Assembly: GCA_001749745.1 (NCBI GenBank) | Contig: JWTM01000292.1 | Span: 160,745 to 224,744, forward strand | Length of the DNA: 64,000 nt | Direction of reading: 5' to 3' | From: Candidatus Marispirochaeta associata | GTDB lineage: Bacteria > Spirochaetota > Spirochaetia > JC444 > Marispirochaetaceae | Shown: piece after piece, positions 17,802 through 26,600 of the stretch | How positions within the stretch are numbered: position 1 is the stretch's first letter | Layout: each line of letters starts with the position of its first letter | The notes under the pieces: model-generated | The model's input: only the letters and a program-made list of their open reading frames with translations | Told to the model about the DNA's origin: nothing | Databases searched by the model: none | Program-made: the position numbers and the translations under genes

Positions 17802-19733
17802 TTAGATCAGCCGGCACTCCTTCAGTAAGCTCATAAAATCCCGACGCAGGGACGCGGACGGCTCGCTTTCGAGCCGGTCCAGGAGATCGTAGAAGATATC
17901 CCAGGCGCGACGCTCCTTGCGCCACTGCCCGGCGAGTTCACCCTTCGCGCCCCGGGGACGATGCAGGATTTCCGGCAGACGCGCCGCCGCCAGATCGAGA
18001 ATACCCTGCCGGGCTTCGCCGGAGCCCTTCCCGCCGTCCATTAGATGCAAAGCCAAGCGCAAAGCCACCGAAGTGGCCGGCATGGGGGTAATGAAGCAGC
18101 CGGTGAAGGGATCGACCAGCTCTTTGACCGCCGTTTGACCACCGGGAAGGAAGGAGGCGTAATCGCTGAAAACGAAGGTACGAACCAGATCGCCGACATA
18201 GGAGCCCGCCTTACCGAACTTGACCGCCTGAGCGGCGAAGGCCTCCTTGTCGTGGCGCATGATCAATCCCGGCTGATGCAGATATGCCAGCCGCGGACCG
18301 GAATCCGAAACCAGGGCCGAGAGGATGTAGGCCTGATCCTCGGCGCGGCCGACGAAACTGGGTGTAAAAGGGCGCCGAGATCTCAGGGAGCCTAAAAGAA
18401 TTCCGTTTGTTCCCCCGGTCACGTGGATACGCTGCAGCGCCTCCCGGCGGCCGTCGGGCATCCCGTCGCTGCCGTAGCGGGTCATCAGCTCTGCTCGGGT
18501 CGAAACGGCCATGGGACGCTGCTTGAAAAAGAGGAGCTCCTCCCCGGCGGAAAGCCCCTCGGGCCAGGGAATATCCGGTGTAAAGAGGCCGTTTACAATA
18601 TCCTTCTCGTTCACCAGACCGCCGGCTATCATCCCCAGCTCCAGCTCGCGGCCCTCATTGTCCCGGGCCTCGGCCCCCCAAAGGGGTGAGGTAAAGAGCC
18701 CGAACGCCCCCTTGCCCGTCTCTTTGCGGATCTCTTCCTGGGGGAAGATCTGATCCAGATCGATCTTGAAGGTAGCCTTCAGTTTCGGATCAGCCAAGAC
18801 TGCAAAGAGCGCCGGAAAAGCCTTCAAGAAACTGTAGTGCCGACCGTATTCACCGTCCACCCCGAAGACCTCGGCCAACAGATCGGCCTCCTCCGCGTTT
18901 AATTGGGGGCGAAGAAGATCGAGCATCCGCCGGCAATCCTCCTCGGTCACGCCGTAGACCTCCAGCCCGGCCAGCTCCTCTTCACCGCCGTCGCTCAACA
19001 CCTGTCGCAGCCAAGTACCGGCCAGGGAGCGAAGTCCAGGGTGGGTCACCGAGACCGAGAGGGCGACCTTCAGCGGAGTCGCCCCGTTCCGGCCGTACTC
19101 CTCGGCATATGCGCGGGCCAGCCCCTTGAGACCGTAGAGAGCTTCGTTCGCCTCCGCCGGCGTGCCGAAGGGGATAGGATGATCATACCAGTAGCGTTGC
19201 GGCTCGTCGGCGACTCGTTCCAGAGCCGCCTTCAGATCGGGATCCTCCAGCGCCCCCCACCCGTCGGGAAAGGGAAGCGTCAGGAGTACGTTGGAGGTGA
19301 GCATCATCTCTGTTTCCGGAGACACAATAGGTTCGGGATTGGGTTTTACGACCGTGATGCGCCGTTTATCCCGCAGTTTCTCAATCTGATCCTCCGGTCG
19401 GCGGTCGAGGTGCAGGGCTTCCGGAAAGAAGAGCTCCCACAGGAGTTCCGGCCGTTCCCGGAGCCTGCCGCCGGCGCCAAGGAAGGAGAGCAGGTTCCGA
19501 AACGAGTCGCCCCTTCCGTCGCTTTTACCCCCGGCTATTCGGGAAATCTCATCCTCAACGGCGGGAAGCAGGCTGGCGAAGGGTTCGGCCAGCTCTCCGG
19601 TATCCTCCCTCGGGTCACCCGACAGGCGGCGTAGAAAGGCCTCGGCCTGCGCCGCCGGGGAATCATTGGGAACCTCGACCCCTTCTAGCAGTGCCGGAAT
19701 CAGCAGAGAGAACAGTTCAGCCGCATCTGTCAT
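17802..19733 (-). CDS. unrecognised 643-residue conserved-looking protein
   Basis: A long soluble protein with no signal peptide or membrane helix. The N-terminal third is helical and acidic. The centre has FKIDLDQIFPQEE (about residue 320) and WGAEARDNEGRELELGMIAG. Later segments GTNGILLGSLRSRRPFTPSF, VGRAEDQAYIL and YLHQPGLIMRHDKEAFA recall nucleotide-sugar transferase folds: an acidic DxD-like pair and an Arg-Ala-Glu-Asp-Gln stretch in place of the ED motif of GT2 enzymes. That comparison is weak, so no function is assigned. ATG 19733 is preceded by GGAGAT. It is divergent from the EamA/SMR-GT2-ATP-grasp cluster, 12 bases away, and convergent with the acetyl esterase gene. Confidence 0.55.
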   Translation of the reverse strand: MTDAAELFSLLIPALLEGVEVPNDSPAAQAEAFLRRLSGDPREDTGELAEPFASLLPAVEDEISRIAGGKSDGRGDSFRNLLSFLGAGGRLRERPELLWELFFPEALHLDRRPEDQIEKLRDKRRITVVKPNPEPIVSPETEMMLTSNVLLTLPFPDGWGALEDPDLKAALERVADEPQRYWYDHPIPFGTPAEANEALYGLKGLARAYAEEYGRNGATPLKVALSVSVTHPGLRSLAGTWLRQVLSDGGEEELAGLEVYGVTEEDCRRMLDLLRPQLNAEEADLLAEVFGVDGEYGRHYSFLKAFPALFAVLADPKLKATFKIDLDQIFPQEEIRKETGKGAFGLFTSPLWGAEARDNEGRELELGMIAGGLVNEKDIVNGLFTPDIPWPEGLSAGEELLFFKQRPMAVSTRAELMTRYGSDGMPDGRREALQRIHVTGGTNGILLGSLRSRRPFTPSFVGRAEDQAYILSALVSDSGPRLAYLHQPGLIMRHDKEAFAAQAVKFGKAGSYVGDLVRTFVFSDYASFLPGGQTAVKELVDPFTGCFITPMPATSVALRLALHLMDGGKGSGEARQGILDLAAARLPEILHRPRGAKGELAGQWRKERRAWDIFYDLLDRLESEPSASLRRDFMSLLKECRLI

Positions 19734-19745
19734 GGAAATCTCCTT

Positions 19746-20207
19746 ATGTACCGTATGGTAGCAGATGGGACGGGGGGGAACAAGAATTATAAAGGGATGC
19801 TTGATTACTCCCGGCCGGCCCTATACGATAAAGCCTTGAAGACTCGATTATCGCATTGGATTCTCCCTGTTTTTACCCTGATAGCGGCCATAGCGCTGCT
19901 CTGCGCAGGTCAGCTTCTGGCTAAGCAGGGGGCCCGTCTGCGGACGGCCGGCTCCGATGCGTTCTGGATTTTTGCAGCCGCCTACTGCTGCTATCTCCTC
20001 CGTGCCGGCGCCTGGGTGCTGACCCTGCGGCGACTGCCTTTAAGCCTGGCCTATCCGCTTCTGGCCAGCGCCTATCCCCTGATCATGCTCCTCTCGGCCC
20101 TCTTCTTCGACGAACCGGCGGGGGCGGGAAGGATTCTGGCCTCGGTCCTGATCGGCGGCGGCGTAATTCTCTTAGGGATCGGAGGGAGGGAGAGTGATGG
20201 GCGTTAG
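19746..20207 (+). CDS. half-size EamA/SMR-type transporter subunit (ArnE/ArnF-like), first
   Basis: Up to 153 residues with four membrane helices from about residue 35 onward (HWILPVFTLIAAIALLCAGQ, then DAFWIFAAAYCCYLL). PLSLAYPLLASAYPLIMLLS and the end GRILASVLIGGGVILLGIGG are typical of small DMT proteins. The start is uncertain: ATG 19746 has no ribosome site and adds a soluble leader; ATG 19797 is closer to the helix. Such proteins work as dimers; in the Arn system ArnE and ArnF together flip an undecaprenyl-linked aminosugar across the inner membrane. The next gene encodes the matching second subunit (14-base overlap), so a heterodimeric lipid-sugar flippase is inferred. Confidence 0.7.
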   Translation: MYRMVADGTGGNKNYKGMLDYSRPALYDKALKTRLSHWILPVFTLIAAIALLCAGQLLAKQGARLRTAGSDAFWIFAAAYCCYLLRAGAWVLTLRRLPLSLAYPLLASAYPLIMLLSALFFDEPAGAGRILASVLIGGGVILLGIGGRESDGR

Positions 20208-20550
20208 CATCCTCCTGGTAGTCGTCACCTCCCTGATCACCGCGGCGGCTCAACTACTCATAAAACAGACCGCCCCGGGGATCAAGCTCTCCTCCGGCAT
20301 TGTCCGTTCATTGCGATCATTGTTGCAGCCGGCACTGCTTCTGGGGATACTCCTCGCTCTCGGGGCGCCGCTTCTCTACTATCGGGCGCTCCGAGGAATC
20401 CCCCTCTCCCTAGCCTTCTCCCTCTCGGCCCTCTCCTATGCCTGGGTGCCGCTGGGAGCGGTGCTGATTCTCAAAGAGCGCATTACCCGACGTCAAGGCT
20501 TAGGCATTCTGCTTATACTAAGCGGAGTGCTGTTGTGGGGCGGGCTATGA
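20194..20550 (+). CDS. half-size EamA/SMR-type transporter subunit (ArnE/ArnF-like), second
   Basis: 118 residues, almost wholly four membrane helices (SILLVVVTSLITAAAQLLIK, then three more ending GLGILLILSGVLLWGGL). IPLSLAFSLSALSYAWVPLG is the equivalent of the PLSLAYPLLASAYP stretch in the preceding protein, so the two are paralogous. AGGGAGAG precedes GTG 20194 / ATG 20197. The last codons overlap the GT2 start as ATGA. Overlaps on both sides mean that flippase subunits and glycosyltransferase are made in coupled fashion. Confidence 0.78.
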   Translation: MMGVSILLVVVTSLITAAAQLLIKQTAPGIKLSSGIVRSLRSLLQPALLLGILLALGAPLLYYRALRGIPLSLAFSLSALSYAWVPLGAVLILKERITRRQGLGILLILSGVLLWGGL

Positions 20551-21275
20551 AGCTGAGCGTCGTCATCCCCAGCTTCGAAGGGGCGGCATGTCTGGCCGAG
20601 CTTCTTCCTGAGCTCCGTTCAGAGCTGATTCGATTGGGGATCGAGTGGGAGCTTATTATCGTCGACGACGGCAGTAGCGATGAAAACTGGCGACGGATCG
20701 AGGAGCTCTGCCGCGAATACGGGGAGCTTACCGCCCTGGGACTGGCGGAAAACCAGGGTCAGCAGATTGCGACCCTGACCGGATTGACCCGTTGCCGGGG
20801 CGAGTATATCGTCACCATGGACGACGACCTCGAGCACCGGCCATCGGAGCTTCGCCTGCTCGTTAGAGCTCTGGATACAGGCTACGAACTGGTCTACGGC
20901 GTACGACCCGTCGCCTACCGCTCCTCTTTCCGCCGGCTCGGCGCAACGCTCAGGAATCAGCTCTTTCGATTGCTGCTTCGCGTGCCGAAGGGTGTTCGAC
21001 TCTCCAGTTTCCGCGGTATGCGCTCAGCCCTGGTGCGCCGTCTCTTGACCGGCCCCTGTCCCTTCCCCTACCTTTCAGCCATGGCCCTCCAGTACCGCCC
21101 TGCCTGCAGCTCCATATCCCTCGCCCCGAGCCCGCGACGAGCAGGGCGCCAGCGTCCGGGTCGGCTGATACTGAGCCTGATGAGGATCGCAATGACCTAC
21201 AGCACCCCCCGGGCACGCCGGGCGAAGCCCTTTACCGTCCCCGCCATCGGTCGACGAGCGGGAGTCTTCCTATGA
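20547..21275 (+). CDS. GT2 family glycosyltransferase (polyprenyl-phosphate sugar transferase-like)
   Basis: 242 residues from ATG 20547. N-terminal MKLSVVIPSFEGAACL, LIIVDDGSSDENW and VTMDDDLEHRPSEL give the nucleotide and metal sites of GT2 enzymes of the dolichyl-phosphate mannose synthase/ArnC group; LAENQGQQIATLTGL is also typical. The domain end APSPRRAGRQRPGRL matches the family's PRxxGxS stretch. Unlike ArnC it has no C-terminal membrane helices, so it must act peripherally. Likely reaction: transfer of a sugar from a nucleotide donor to undecaprenyl phosphate, feeding the two flippase subunits encoded just upstream. It overlaps the genes on both sides by four bases. Confidence 0.85.
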   Translation: MKLSVVIPSFEGAACLAELLPELRSELIRLGIEWELIIVDDGSSDENWRRIEELCREYGELTALGLAENQGQQIATLTGLTRCRGEYIVTMDDDLEHRPSELRLLVRALDTGYELVYGVRPVAYRSSFRRLGATLRNQLFRLLLRVPKGVRLSSFRGMRSALVRRLLTGPCPFPYLSAMALQYRPACSSISLAPSPRRAGRQRPGRLILSLMRIAMTYSTPRARRAKPFTVPAIGRRAGVFL

Positions 21276-22534
21276 GCAGAATTCTGATGTTAGGCGGCGG
21301 GAGCAGCCAGCTGGCCGGCATCCGCCGCTGTAAACAGCGGGGACACGAGCTGATCGTAGCCGATATCGATCCCGCGGCACCGGGGGTGTCCATGGCCGAC
21401 GGATTTGCCGAGGCGAGCACCTTCGATCCGGAGGGAATCAGTCTTGCCGCCGCGGAGCATCGAGTCCACGGGATCCTGACCATGGGGAGCGACCAACCGG
21501 TATTGACCCAGGCCGTCGCCGCCGAGCGCCTGGGACTGCCGGCCTTCCTCGATCCCGAGAGGGCGCTCTTGGTAACCAACAAGAAGGCCATGAAGAGCTG
21601 CCTTACCGGACACGGCGTGCCCCTGGCCCCTTTCGCCATCATGCACGAGTGGGAAACCCGGGTACCAGGCCATATTCAGCTACCGGCGGTGATGAAGCCC
21701 CTGGACAGCCAGGGACAGCGGGGAATCTTTTACCTGACCGAGCGGGAGATCCCGGCGGAGCGAATCCGGGAATGCCTCTCCTTCTCCCGGCTGCATGAGT
21801 TTATCGTGGAGGAGTTTTATCCCGGCGGAGAGGTTACCCTTTCCGGCTGGGTTCATGACGGGGAAATCTACCACTATAGCGTCACCGACCGGGTTACCCG
21901 GCATATGCTGCCTCGACTCGGAGTCTGTTTCGCCCACCGCTACCCGAGCCGCTACTCGGCAGCACGGGGAGCAGAGATTCGGGAGTGCGCGGATCAGGCT
22001 GTCCGCGCACTCGGGATAGAGTCCGGACCGATCTATATTCAGCTCTTCGTGGGGGAATCGGCGGTGCTTATCAATGAGGTCGCCTGCCGCTTAGGCGGCG
22101 CCTACGAGGACGAGTTTCTGCCGCTGATCTGCGGGGTCGACATGCTCGAGCTCCTGCTGAAAGGAAGTCTGGGCCAGGAGATCTGCACCGAAGAGGTTCG
22201 ACCACGCCAGGCCGAATCCCTCTACCTCTCCGTCCCGCTGCTCTTTACCTCCCCGGGAGAGATCGAGACCTGGGAAGGCGAGCGGGAACTCTGCTCTAGA
22301 TCCGGCGTTCTGAACCTGCAGACCCTATTGCCGGTAGGGACCGAAGTCCACAGTATGCGGAACTCCACCCAGCGAGCGGCCTACGCCATTCTGCGGGGGC
22401 AGACGCCGGCGGAGGTCAACAGTCTGGTAGATGAGCTTTTCTCCGGCTTGAAGGCGATATCTCCGCATGGAGAGAATCTCCTGATCGACGCCCGGGAGGA
22501 GTGCCGCTTTCCGGACTCGTTTTCAACTGCCTAG
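21272..22534 (+). CDS. ATP-grasp ligase of the sugar-lipid cluster
   Basis: 420 residues. N-terminal pre-ATP-grasp fold MSRILMLGGGSSQLAGI...ADIDP resembles carbamoyl-phosphate-synthase-like and PurK-like ligases. The ATP-grasp part follows: VTNKKAMKSCLTGHGVP, the ATP-binding loop PAVMKPLDSQGQRGI, FIVEEFYPGGEVTLSGW, and the metal site LINEVACRLGG. The C-terminal 90 residues complete the fold. ATP-grasp enzymes couple a carboxylate to an amine through an acyl phosphate, so it may add an amino acid or similar acid to an aminosugar or to a lipid precursor (inference). GGGAG lies before ATG 21272, and the start overlaps the GT2 stop by four bases. Confidence 0.8.
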   Translation: MSRILMLGGGSSQLAGIRRCKQRGHELIVADIDPAAPGVSMADGFAEASTFDPEGISLAAAEHRVHGILTMGSDQPVLTQAVAAERLGLPAFLDPERALLVTNKKAMKSCLTGHGVPLAPFAIMHEWETRVPGHIQLPAVMKPLDSQGQRGIFYLTEREIPAERIRECLSFSRLHEFIVEEFYPGGEVTLSGWVHDGEIYHYSVTDRVTRHMLPRLGVCFAHRYPSRYSAARGAEIRECADQAVRALGIESGPIYIQLFVGESAVLINEVACRLGGAYEDEFLPLICGVDMLELLLKGSLGQEICTEEVRPRQAESLYLSVPLLFTSPGEIETWEGERELCSRSGVLNLQTLLPVGTEVHSMRNSTQRAAYAILRGQTPAEVNSLVDELFSGLKAISPHGENLLIDAREECRFPDSFSTA

Positions 22535-22575
22535 GGTCTTTACCGGCCCTTAGCCTAACGAGTATCATTTAACCC

Positions 22576-23547
22576 ATGCACAAACGGCCGGCTTCGCTGA
22601 TCCAGCTCGCTCTGATCATCATCCTCTGCACTCTTCTGTTGAGCGCCTGTTCCCGTGAACGGAATGCGGAAACCATCCGCATTGCGGAGCAGTACGGCCT
22701 CGCTTATGCGCCGGTACAGCTTATCAGGATCGAGGAGGAACTCGAGAAAAGCGGCTACCGAGTGGAGTGGGTGCGGTTGATGAACACCGCAGCTATCCGC
22801 GAGGCGATGTTGGCCGGCAGGGCGGATATCGGCTTCATGGGAATCCCCCCTTTTCTGATCGGACGCGAGCAGGGGATGGACTGGCGCATCTTTACCGGTC
22901 TTTGCCGGGCGCCCTTGGGACTGGTTAGCCTGCGGGATGACCTCCGGAGCCTGAACGACTTTGGCCCCGGCGACCGCATAGCCCTGCCCCAGCCGGGGAG
23001 CATTCAACACATCCTGCTCTCTATGGCTGCAGAGCGCTACCTCGGCGATCCCTTCTACTTCGACGACAGGCTGGTAACCCTCTCTCATCCCGACGGTTTC
23101 AATGCGATACGCTCCGGGGGAGACGTCAGCGCCCACTTCACCTCCCCCCCCTATCTCTTCGAGGAGCTGAAACTACCCGGTGCTCGTTTAATCGTCGGCG
23201 GCGACGAGGCCTTCGGCGGTCCCTTCACCTTTATCGTCGGGGCGGTCCGTAAGGAGTTTGCCGATGCGCACCCCGAGCTACTCGATCGCGTGAAATCCGC
23301 CGTGGAAGAGAAAGCCGCCATGTTGAATACCTCGCCCGAAGAGAGCGCCGCCCTCCTGGCCGAGGAGTACAAAATAGAAGCCGATCTTCTAAAGGAGTAT
23401 CTGGGAAGCGAGAGCTTGGTATACTCCTCCGAGGTCATCGGCCTGAATCGCTTCCAGGAGTTTATGTTCACCACCGGGCTTCTGGAATCACCCTACTCCC
23501 GACCGGGAGAATTACTGATCAGCCTCGATGACGGTCGAGATCCATGA
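22576..23547 (+). CDS. ABC transporter substrate-binding lipoprotein, NitT/TauT (SsuA/THI5-like) family
   Basis: 323 residues with a lipoprotein signal (LALIIILCTLLLSACS, lipobox LSAC), so membrane-anchored. The two-lobe fold shows RIAEQYGLAYAPVQLI at the first strand and AIREAMLAGRADIGFMGIPP, a hallmark of the NMT1/SsuA/TauA group. These proteins capture nitrate, sulfonates, taurine, pyrimidine precursors or similar; the ligand is open. No ribosome site is obvious before ATG 22576. It begins 41 bases after the ATP-grasp gene and overlaps the permease gene by four bases; it is the first of a three-gene transporter set. Confidence 0.85.
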   Translation: MHKRPASLIQLALIIILCTLLLSACSRERNAETIRIAEQYGLAYAPVQLIRIEEELEKSGYRVEWVRLMNTAAIREAMLAGRADIGFMGIPPFLIGREQGMDWRIFTGLCRAPLGLVSLRDDLRSLNDFGPGDRIALPQPGSIQHILLSMAAERYLGDPFYFDDRLVTLSHPDGFNAIRSGGDVSAHFTSPPYLFEELKLPGARLIVGGDEAFGGPFTFIVGAVRKEFADAHPELLDRVKSAVEEKAAMLNTSPEESAALLAEEYKIEADLLKEYLGSESLVYSSEVIGLNRFQEFMFTTGLLESPYSRPGELLISLDDGRDP

Positions 23548-24329
23548 GAGGTAAAACCCTCCCACGGGGAGTTATAGCCCTGGCGGGAAGCATTCTGGGT
23601 ATCGGGCTGATATGGGAGCTCGTCAGGGCGCTCATCTCAGCCCCGGTGGAGCTCTTTCCGCCGTTACGGGTAATCCTCGTCGCCCTTATAGAGGCCTTCA
23701 TCTCCGGAAAACTGGGTATCCAAGTGCTCTTCTCCTTGGGAATGATCGCCGCCGGACTCGGTGCGGGAATCCTGATTGCGATGTTCCTGGTATTCCTGGC
23801 GGAGCTCCACCCGCTCCTCGGCGCCGGGGTATCCAGCTTAGCCGGGATCCTGCACCCCCTCCCCGGCATCGCTCTCTTGCCGGTGGTGATCCTCTGGTTC
23901 GGTATCGGGATCCCCGCGGTATTGGTCATTATCATCCATTCGGTCCTCTGGCCGTTGACGGAGAACCTGAAAAGCGGTGTAGAGAATATAAGCGAAAGCT
24001 ATCGGCTGGTAGCGGAAAACTTCGGCTTCGGACGGATCGAACGCCTCTTTAGAGTTATTTTGCCGGCGGCCTTTCCCTTCCTCCTGGCCGGTTTCAAGAT
24101 CGCCTGGGCCCGGGCCTGGCGGGCGTTGATCAGTGCAGAGATGGTCTTCGGCGCCGTCGCCTACTCTGGAGGACTGGGCTGGTTCATCTTCTCCCGCCGG
24201 GTCTTCATGGATACCGCCGGTATCTTCGCCGGTCTTACAGTGGTCGTTCTTATCGGATTAGCCGTGGAGCAGGGAGTGATCCGGCCCCTGGAGCGGCGCA
24301 CCGTCGAACGCTGGGGAATGCGACAATGA
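23544..24329 (+). CDS. ABC transporter permease, SsuC/TauC-like
   Basis: 261 residues, about six membrane helices. The EAA-type coupling loop is SYRLVAENFGFGRIERLFRV followed by ILPAAFPFLLAGFKIAWARAW, the exact layout of SsuC/TauC/NrtB permeases. LHPLPGIALLPVVILWFGIG is another family-typical segment. It should form a homodimer with the ATPase next door. Overlap of four bases at each end shows translational coupling with both partner genes. Confidence 0.9.
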   Translation: MRGKTLPRGVIALAGSILGIGLIWELVRALISAPVELFPPLRVILVALIEAFISGKLGIQVLFSLGMIAAGLGAGILIAMFLVFLAELHPLLGAGVSSLAGILHPLPGIALLPVVILWFGIGIPAVLVIIIHSVLWPLTENLKSGVENISESYRLVAENFGFGRIERLFRVILPAAFPFLLAGFKIAWARAWRALISAEMVFGAVAYSGGLGWFIFSRRVFMDTAGIFAGLTVVVLIGLAVEQGVIRPLERRTVERWGMRQ

Positions 24330-25078
24330 GCTCGATTCTTAGCCTCAGCGACCTGGGGTTGGCCTACTCCGCCGAGGGGGATGCGGTGCTCGAAAATTTC
24401 TCCCTATCTATGGAACCGGGTGAGTTCCTCTGCATCCTCGGCCCCTCGGGCTGCGGTAAATCGACCCTGCTGCGGGCGCTTTCCGGTCTTATGCCGGCTC
24501 GATCGGGCACGATCGATTACCGTCCCCGCCGCGAACCGGGGGAGGCCGCCTACGACCGGATACTGGTGCTCCAACGGGAGGATCAGCTCTTCCCCTGGCT
24601 GACTGTGGCGCAAAACGTCGGGATGCCCCTGAAGCGGCTCGGTAATAGCGATTGGCGGGAACAGAGCTCAGCCTACCTAAAGCTGGCCCGGATTGACGAG
24701 GCCGGGGAGCTCTATCCCCATCAGCTCTCGGGAGGGATGCGCCAGCGGGCCGTCCTGGCTCGAGCACTCTGCGCCGATCCGGAACTCCTGCTCTTGGACG
24801 AACCCTTCGCCCATCTCGACAGCATCGTCCGCAGCGCCCTTCAGGAGCTATTGACCGAGATCTGGACCCGTCGGCGGCAGTCGATCGTCTTCGTAACCCA
24901 CGACATCCAAGAGGCGATTATCCTGGCCAGCCGCATTATCGTACTGGATCAGACCAGCACGATCGTCGATGACCGGCAGATCGACCTGCCCAGACCCCGG
25001 GATCCCTTCGCACCGGCCAATGCGGCCCTGGTGCGGGAGTTCAGGGAGCTTCTGCGCCCAGGCGGTAGATCCGAATAG
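24326..25078 (+). CDS. ABC transporter ATP-binding protein, SsuB/TauB-like
   Basis: 250 residues. Walker A GPSGCGKST, signature LSGGMRQRAVLARAL, Walker B LLLDEPFAHLD and switch His in VFVTHDIQEAI are intact, and DEPFAHLDSIVR is typical of the SsuB/TauB subfamily. It completes the three-gene importer. The last 38 bases overlap the 3' end of the convergent GT-C glycosyltransferase gene, so the two transcripts are antisense to each other at their ends. Confidence 0.92.
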   Translation: MSSILSLSDLGLAYSAEGDAVLENFSLSMEPGEFLCILGPSGCGKSTLLRALSGLMPARSGTIDYRPRREPGEAAYDRILVLQREDQLFPWLTVAQNVGMPLKRLGNSDWREQSSAYLKLARIDEAGELYPHQLSGGMRQRAVLARALCADPELLLLDEPFAHLDSIVRSALQELLTEIWTRRRQSIVFVTHDIQEAIILASRIIVLDQTSTIVDDRQIDLPRPRDPFAPANAALVREFRELLRPGGRSE

Positions 25079-26600
25079 GGGACTCATCCCGGCCCATCCA
25101 GTGAAAGAGTCTCACCCCGTACCAGGGGGCGGGGATATCAGCCGTCAAATCCCCCCTCTCTTCCAAGATCATCGTCAGCTCCTCATACCAGTAGTAGGGA
25201 TTCCCGTACATCCGGTTCCATACCGGCCGCTCGCGGTTAATCAATTCGAGCTCGGCGGTGATAATCACCACCCCGATCGCTTCCTGCTCCAGATAGTCGG
25301 CCACGCTTAGCTTATATTCCCGCAGATAGCCCAGGTCGCGGTAATCCCGTAGTCTCCCCTCCTCCAGCCCATAGGCCAGATTGAGATTACCCAGCACCCG
25401 CCCCTCCTCAGGGAGCTGCTCCTCGAGTTCATCCATCAGGGCGGGATAATCCGCCCGGTAGGCGTGGACGATCTCCGAGGCGGTGACCAGCGCGAGAAGA
25501 AGGGCCAGAGTCAGAGCGGCTGTCCGCAGCACCCGCCGATTACCCAAGAGTTCGTCGGCGCTCACCAACAGCAGGAGATAACCCGGCGCGAAGAGGAGCA
25601 GCACACTCGGCGGACTGTACTTGCCGATCAGGAGTATTCCCGCAACGCTCCCGACCAGAAGCCCCCAGAACGGCAGCAGACGTATACGAGCCTTACGCAG
25701 GATGAGCAGCGGCAGAGAAACAATGCCGGCGGCGGCGAAAAGGAGTAATTGCGGTCGTACCTCGGGCATATAGTAGGTACCGCTCAAACTGCGCCAGGTC
25801 TTGGAAAAGAACCGGGGCAGCTCGAGCAGCTTGATCAGAATCGAAGAACTCACCCCCTGTCCTGCGCCCAGGCTGCGGTAGTTACTCAGGAAGCTCGGAT
25901 TCATCCACAAACTTAACGCCAGGAAGAGGAGCCCTCCCAAGGCAACTGTACCGGTCAGCAGAGCGGTAGAAATAAGCAGTCCTCTTCGCTCCCCTCCGCT
26001 CCCGGCGCAGAGAATCCTCCCTGCCCAGAAGCCCCCGACCCCCAAGGCGATAATGAAGGCGTTGGGATGGAACCCTACGGCCAATGCCAGCGCGCCCCCG
26101 GTTTGTAGCGCATATACGAACCTTCCTCCCGGAACCACGCTTCGCTCCAGGGCCAGGAGCAGAAAAAGCAGCATAAAGATCTCCTGGCGACCGAAATGAG
26201 CGGCATACCAGAACTGTACATCCAGGGACAGCAAGAGCGGGAATGCCCAGGAGAAGCGCGGCAGAAGGATCTTCCCCACCCGGTAGGCGAGGAAGAGGGC
26301 TCCCAAGCCCGCCAGGAGCGACGGCAGCCTGGTCATAAAGGGGGTATAGCTCAGGGCGATGAAGGGCATCTGCACCAGATGGTAGAGGCTCCTCAGGGCA
26401 TGGGGGAAGCGGGGAAAGAGGGCGAAGAAGTTCTCCGTGACGGAGAGCGACCTTTCGGCGAGCATCGTCCGGGTAAGCCCGGCGAGCCAGGATTCGTCGG
26501 AATGGATCAGCGGAAAGCGAGCCAAGGTAATAGAGTGAATCGCTACATAGATGGCGAGCGCGAGAAGAATCTGACGGTGTCGACGGTCGGCGGAAATCAT
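25041..26600 (-). CDS. GT-C fold membrane glycosyltransferase (GT39/ArnT-like)
   Basis: 519 residues with about eleven membrane helices. The first outside loop carries FPLIHSDESWLAGLTRTML, the Asp-Glu metal/donor motif of polyprenyl-phosphate-dependent GT-C transferases (PMT/ArnT superfamily). The soluble C-terminal part (DYPALMDELEEQLPEEGRVL to the end) is outside. The expected reaction is transfer of a sugar from a lipid-phosphate carrier to a protein, lipid or glycan on the outer face of the membrane. It could be the acceptor-side enzyme for the EamA/SMR-GT2 cluster 4 kb away (inference). The ATG at 26600 directly follows the T-run of the upstream operon terminator and has no visible ribosome site, so the true start may be further in. 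Confidence 0.8.
   Translation of the reverse strand: MISADRRHRQILLALAIYVAIHSITLARFPLIHSDESWLAGLTRTMLAERSLSVTENFFALFPRFPHALRSLYHLVQMPFIALSYTPFMTRLPSLLAGLGALFLAYRVGKILLPRFSWAFPLLLSLDVQFWYAAHFGRQEIFMLLFLLLALERSVVPGGRFVYALQTGGALALAVGFHPNAFIIALGVGGFWAGRILCAGSGGERRGLLISTALLTGTVALGGLLFLALSLWMNPSFLSNYRSLGAGQGVSSSILIKLLELPRFFSKTWRSLSGTYYMPEVRPQLLLFAAAGIVSLPLLILRKARIRLLPFWGLLVGSVAGILLIGKYSPPSVLLLFAPGYLLLLVSADELLGNRRVLRTAALTLALLLALVTASEIVHAYRADYPALMDELEEQLPEEGRVLGNLNLAYGLEEGRLRDYRDLGYLREYKLSVADYLEQEAIGVVIITAELELINRERPVWNRMYGNPYYWYEELTMILEERGDLTADIPAPWYGVRLFHWMGRDESPIRIYRLGAEAP

Noticed and set aside
20547..21275. Frameshift in the GT2 gene
   Set aside because: The absence of C-terminal membrane helices suggested a frameshift, but the PRxxGxS-like end is in frame and the stop overlaps the next start neatly.
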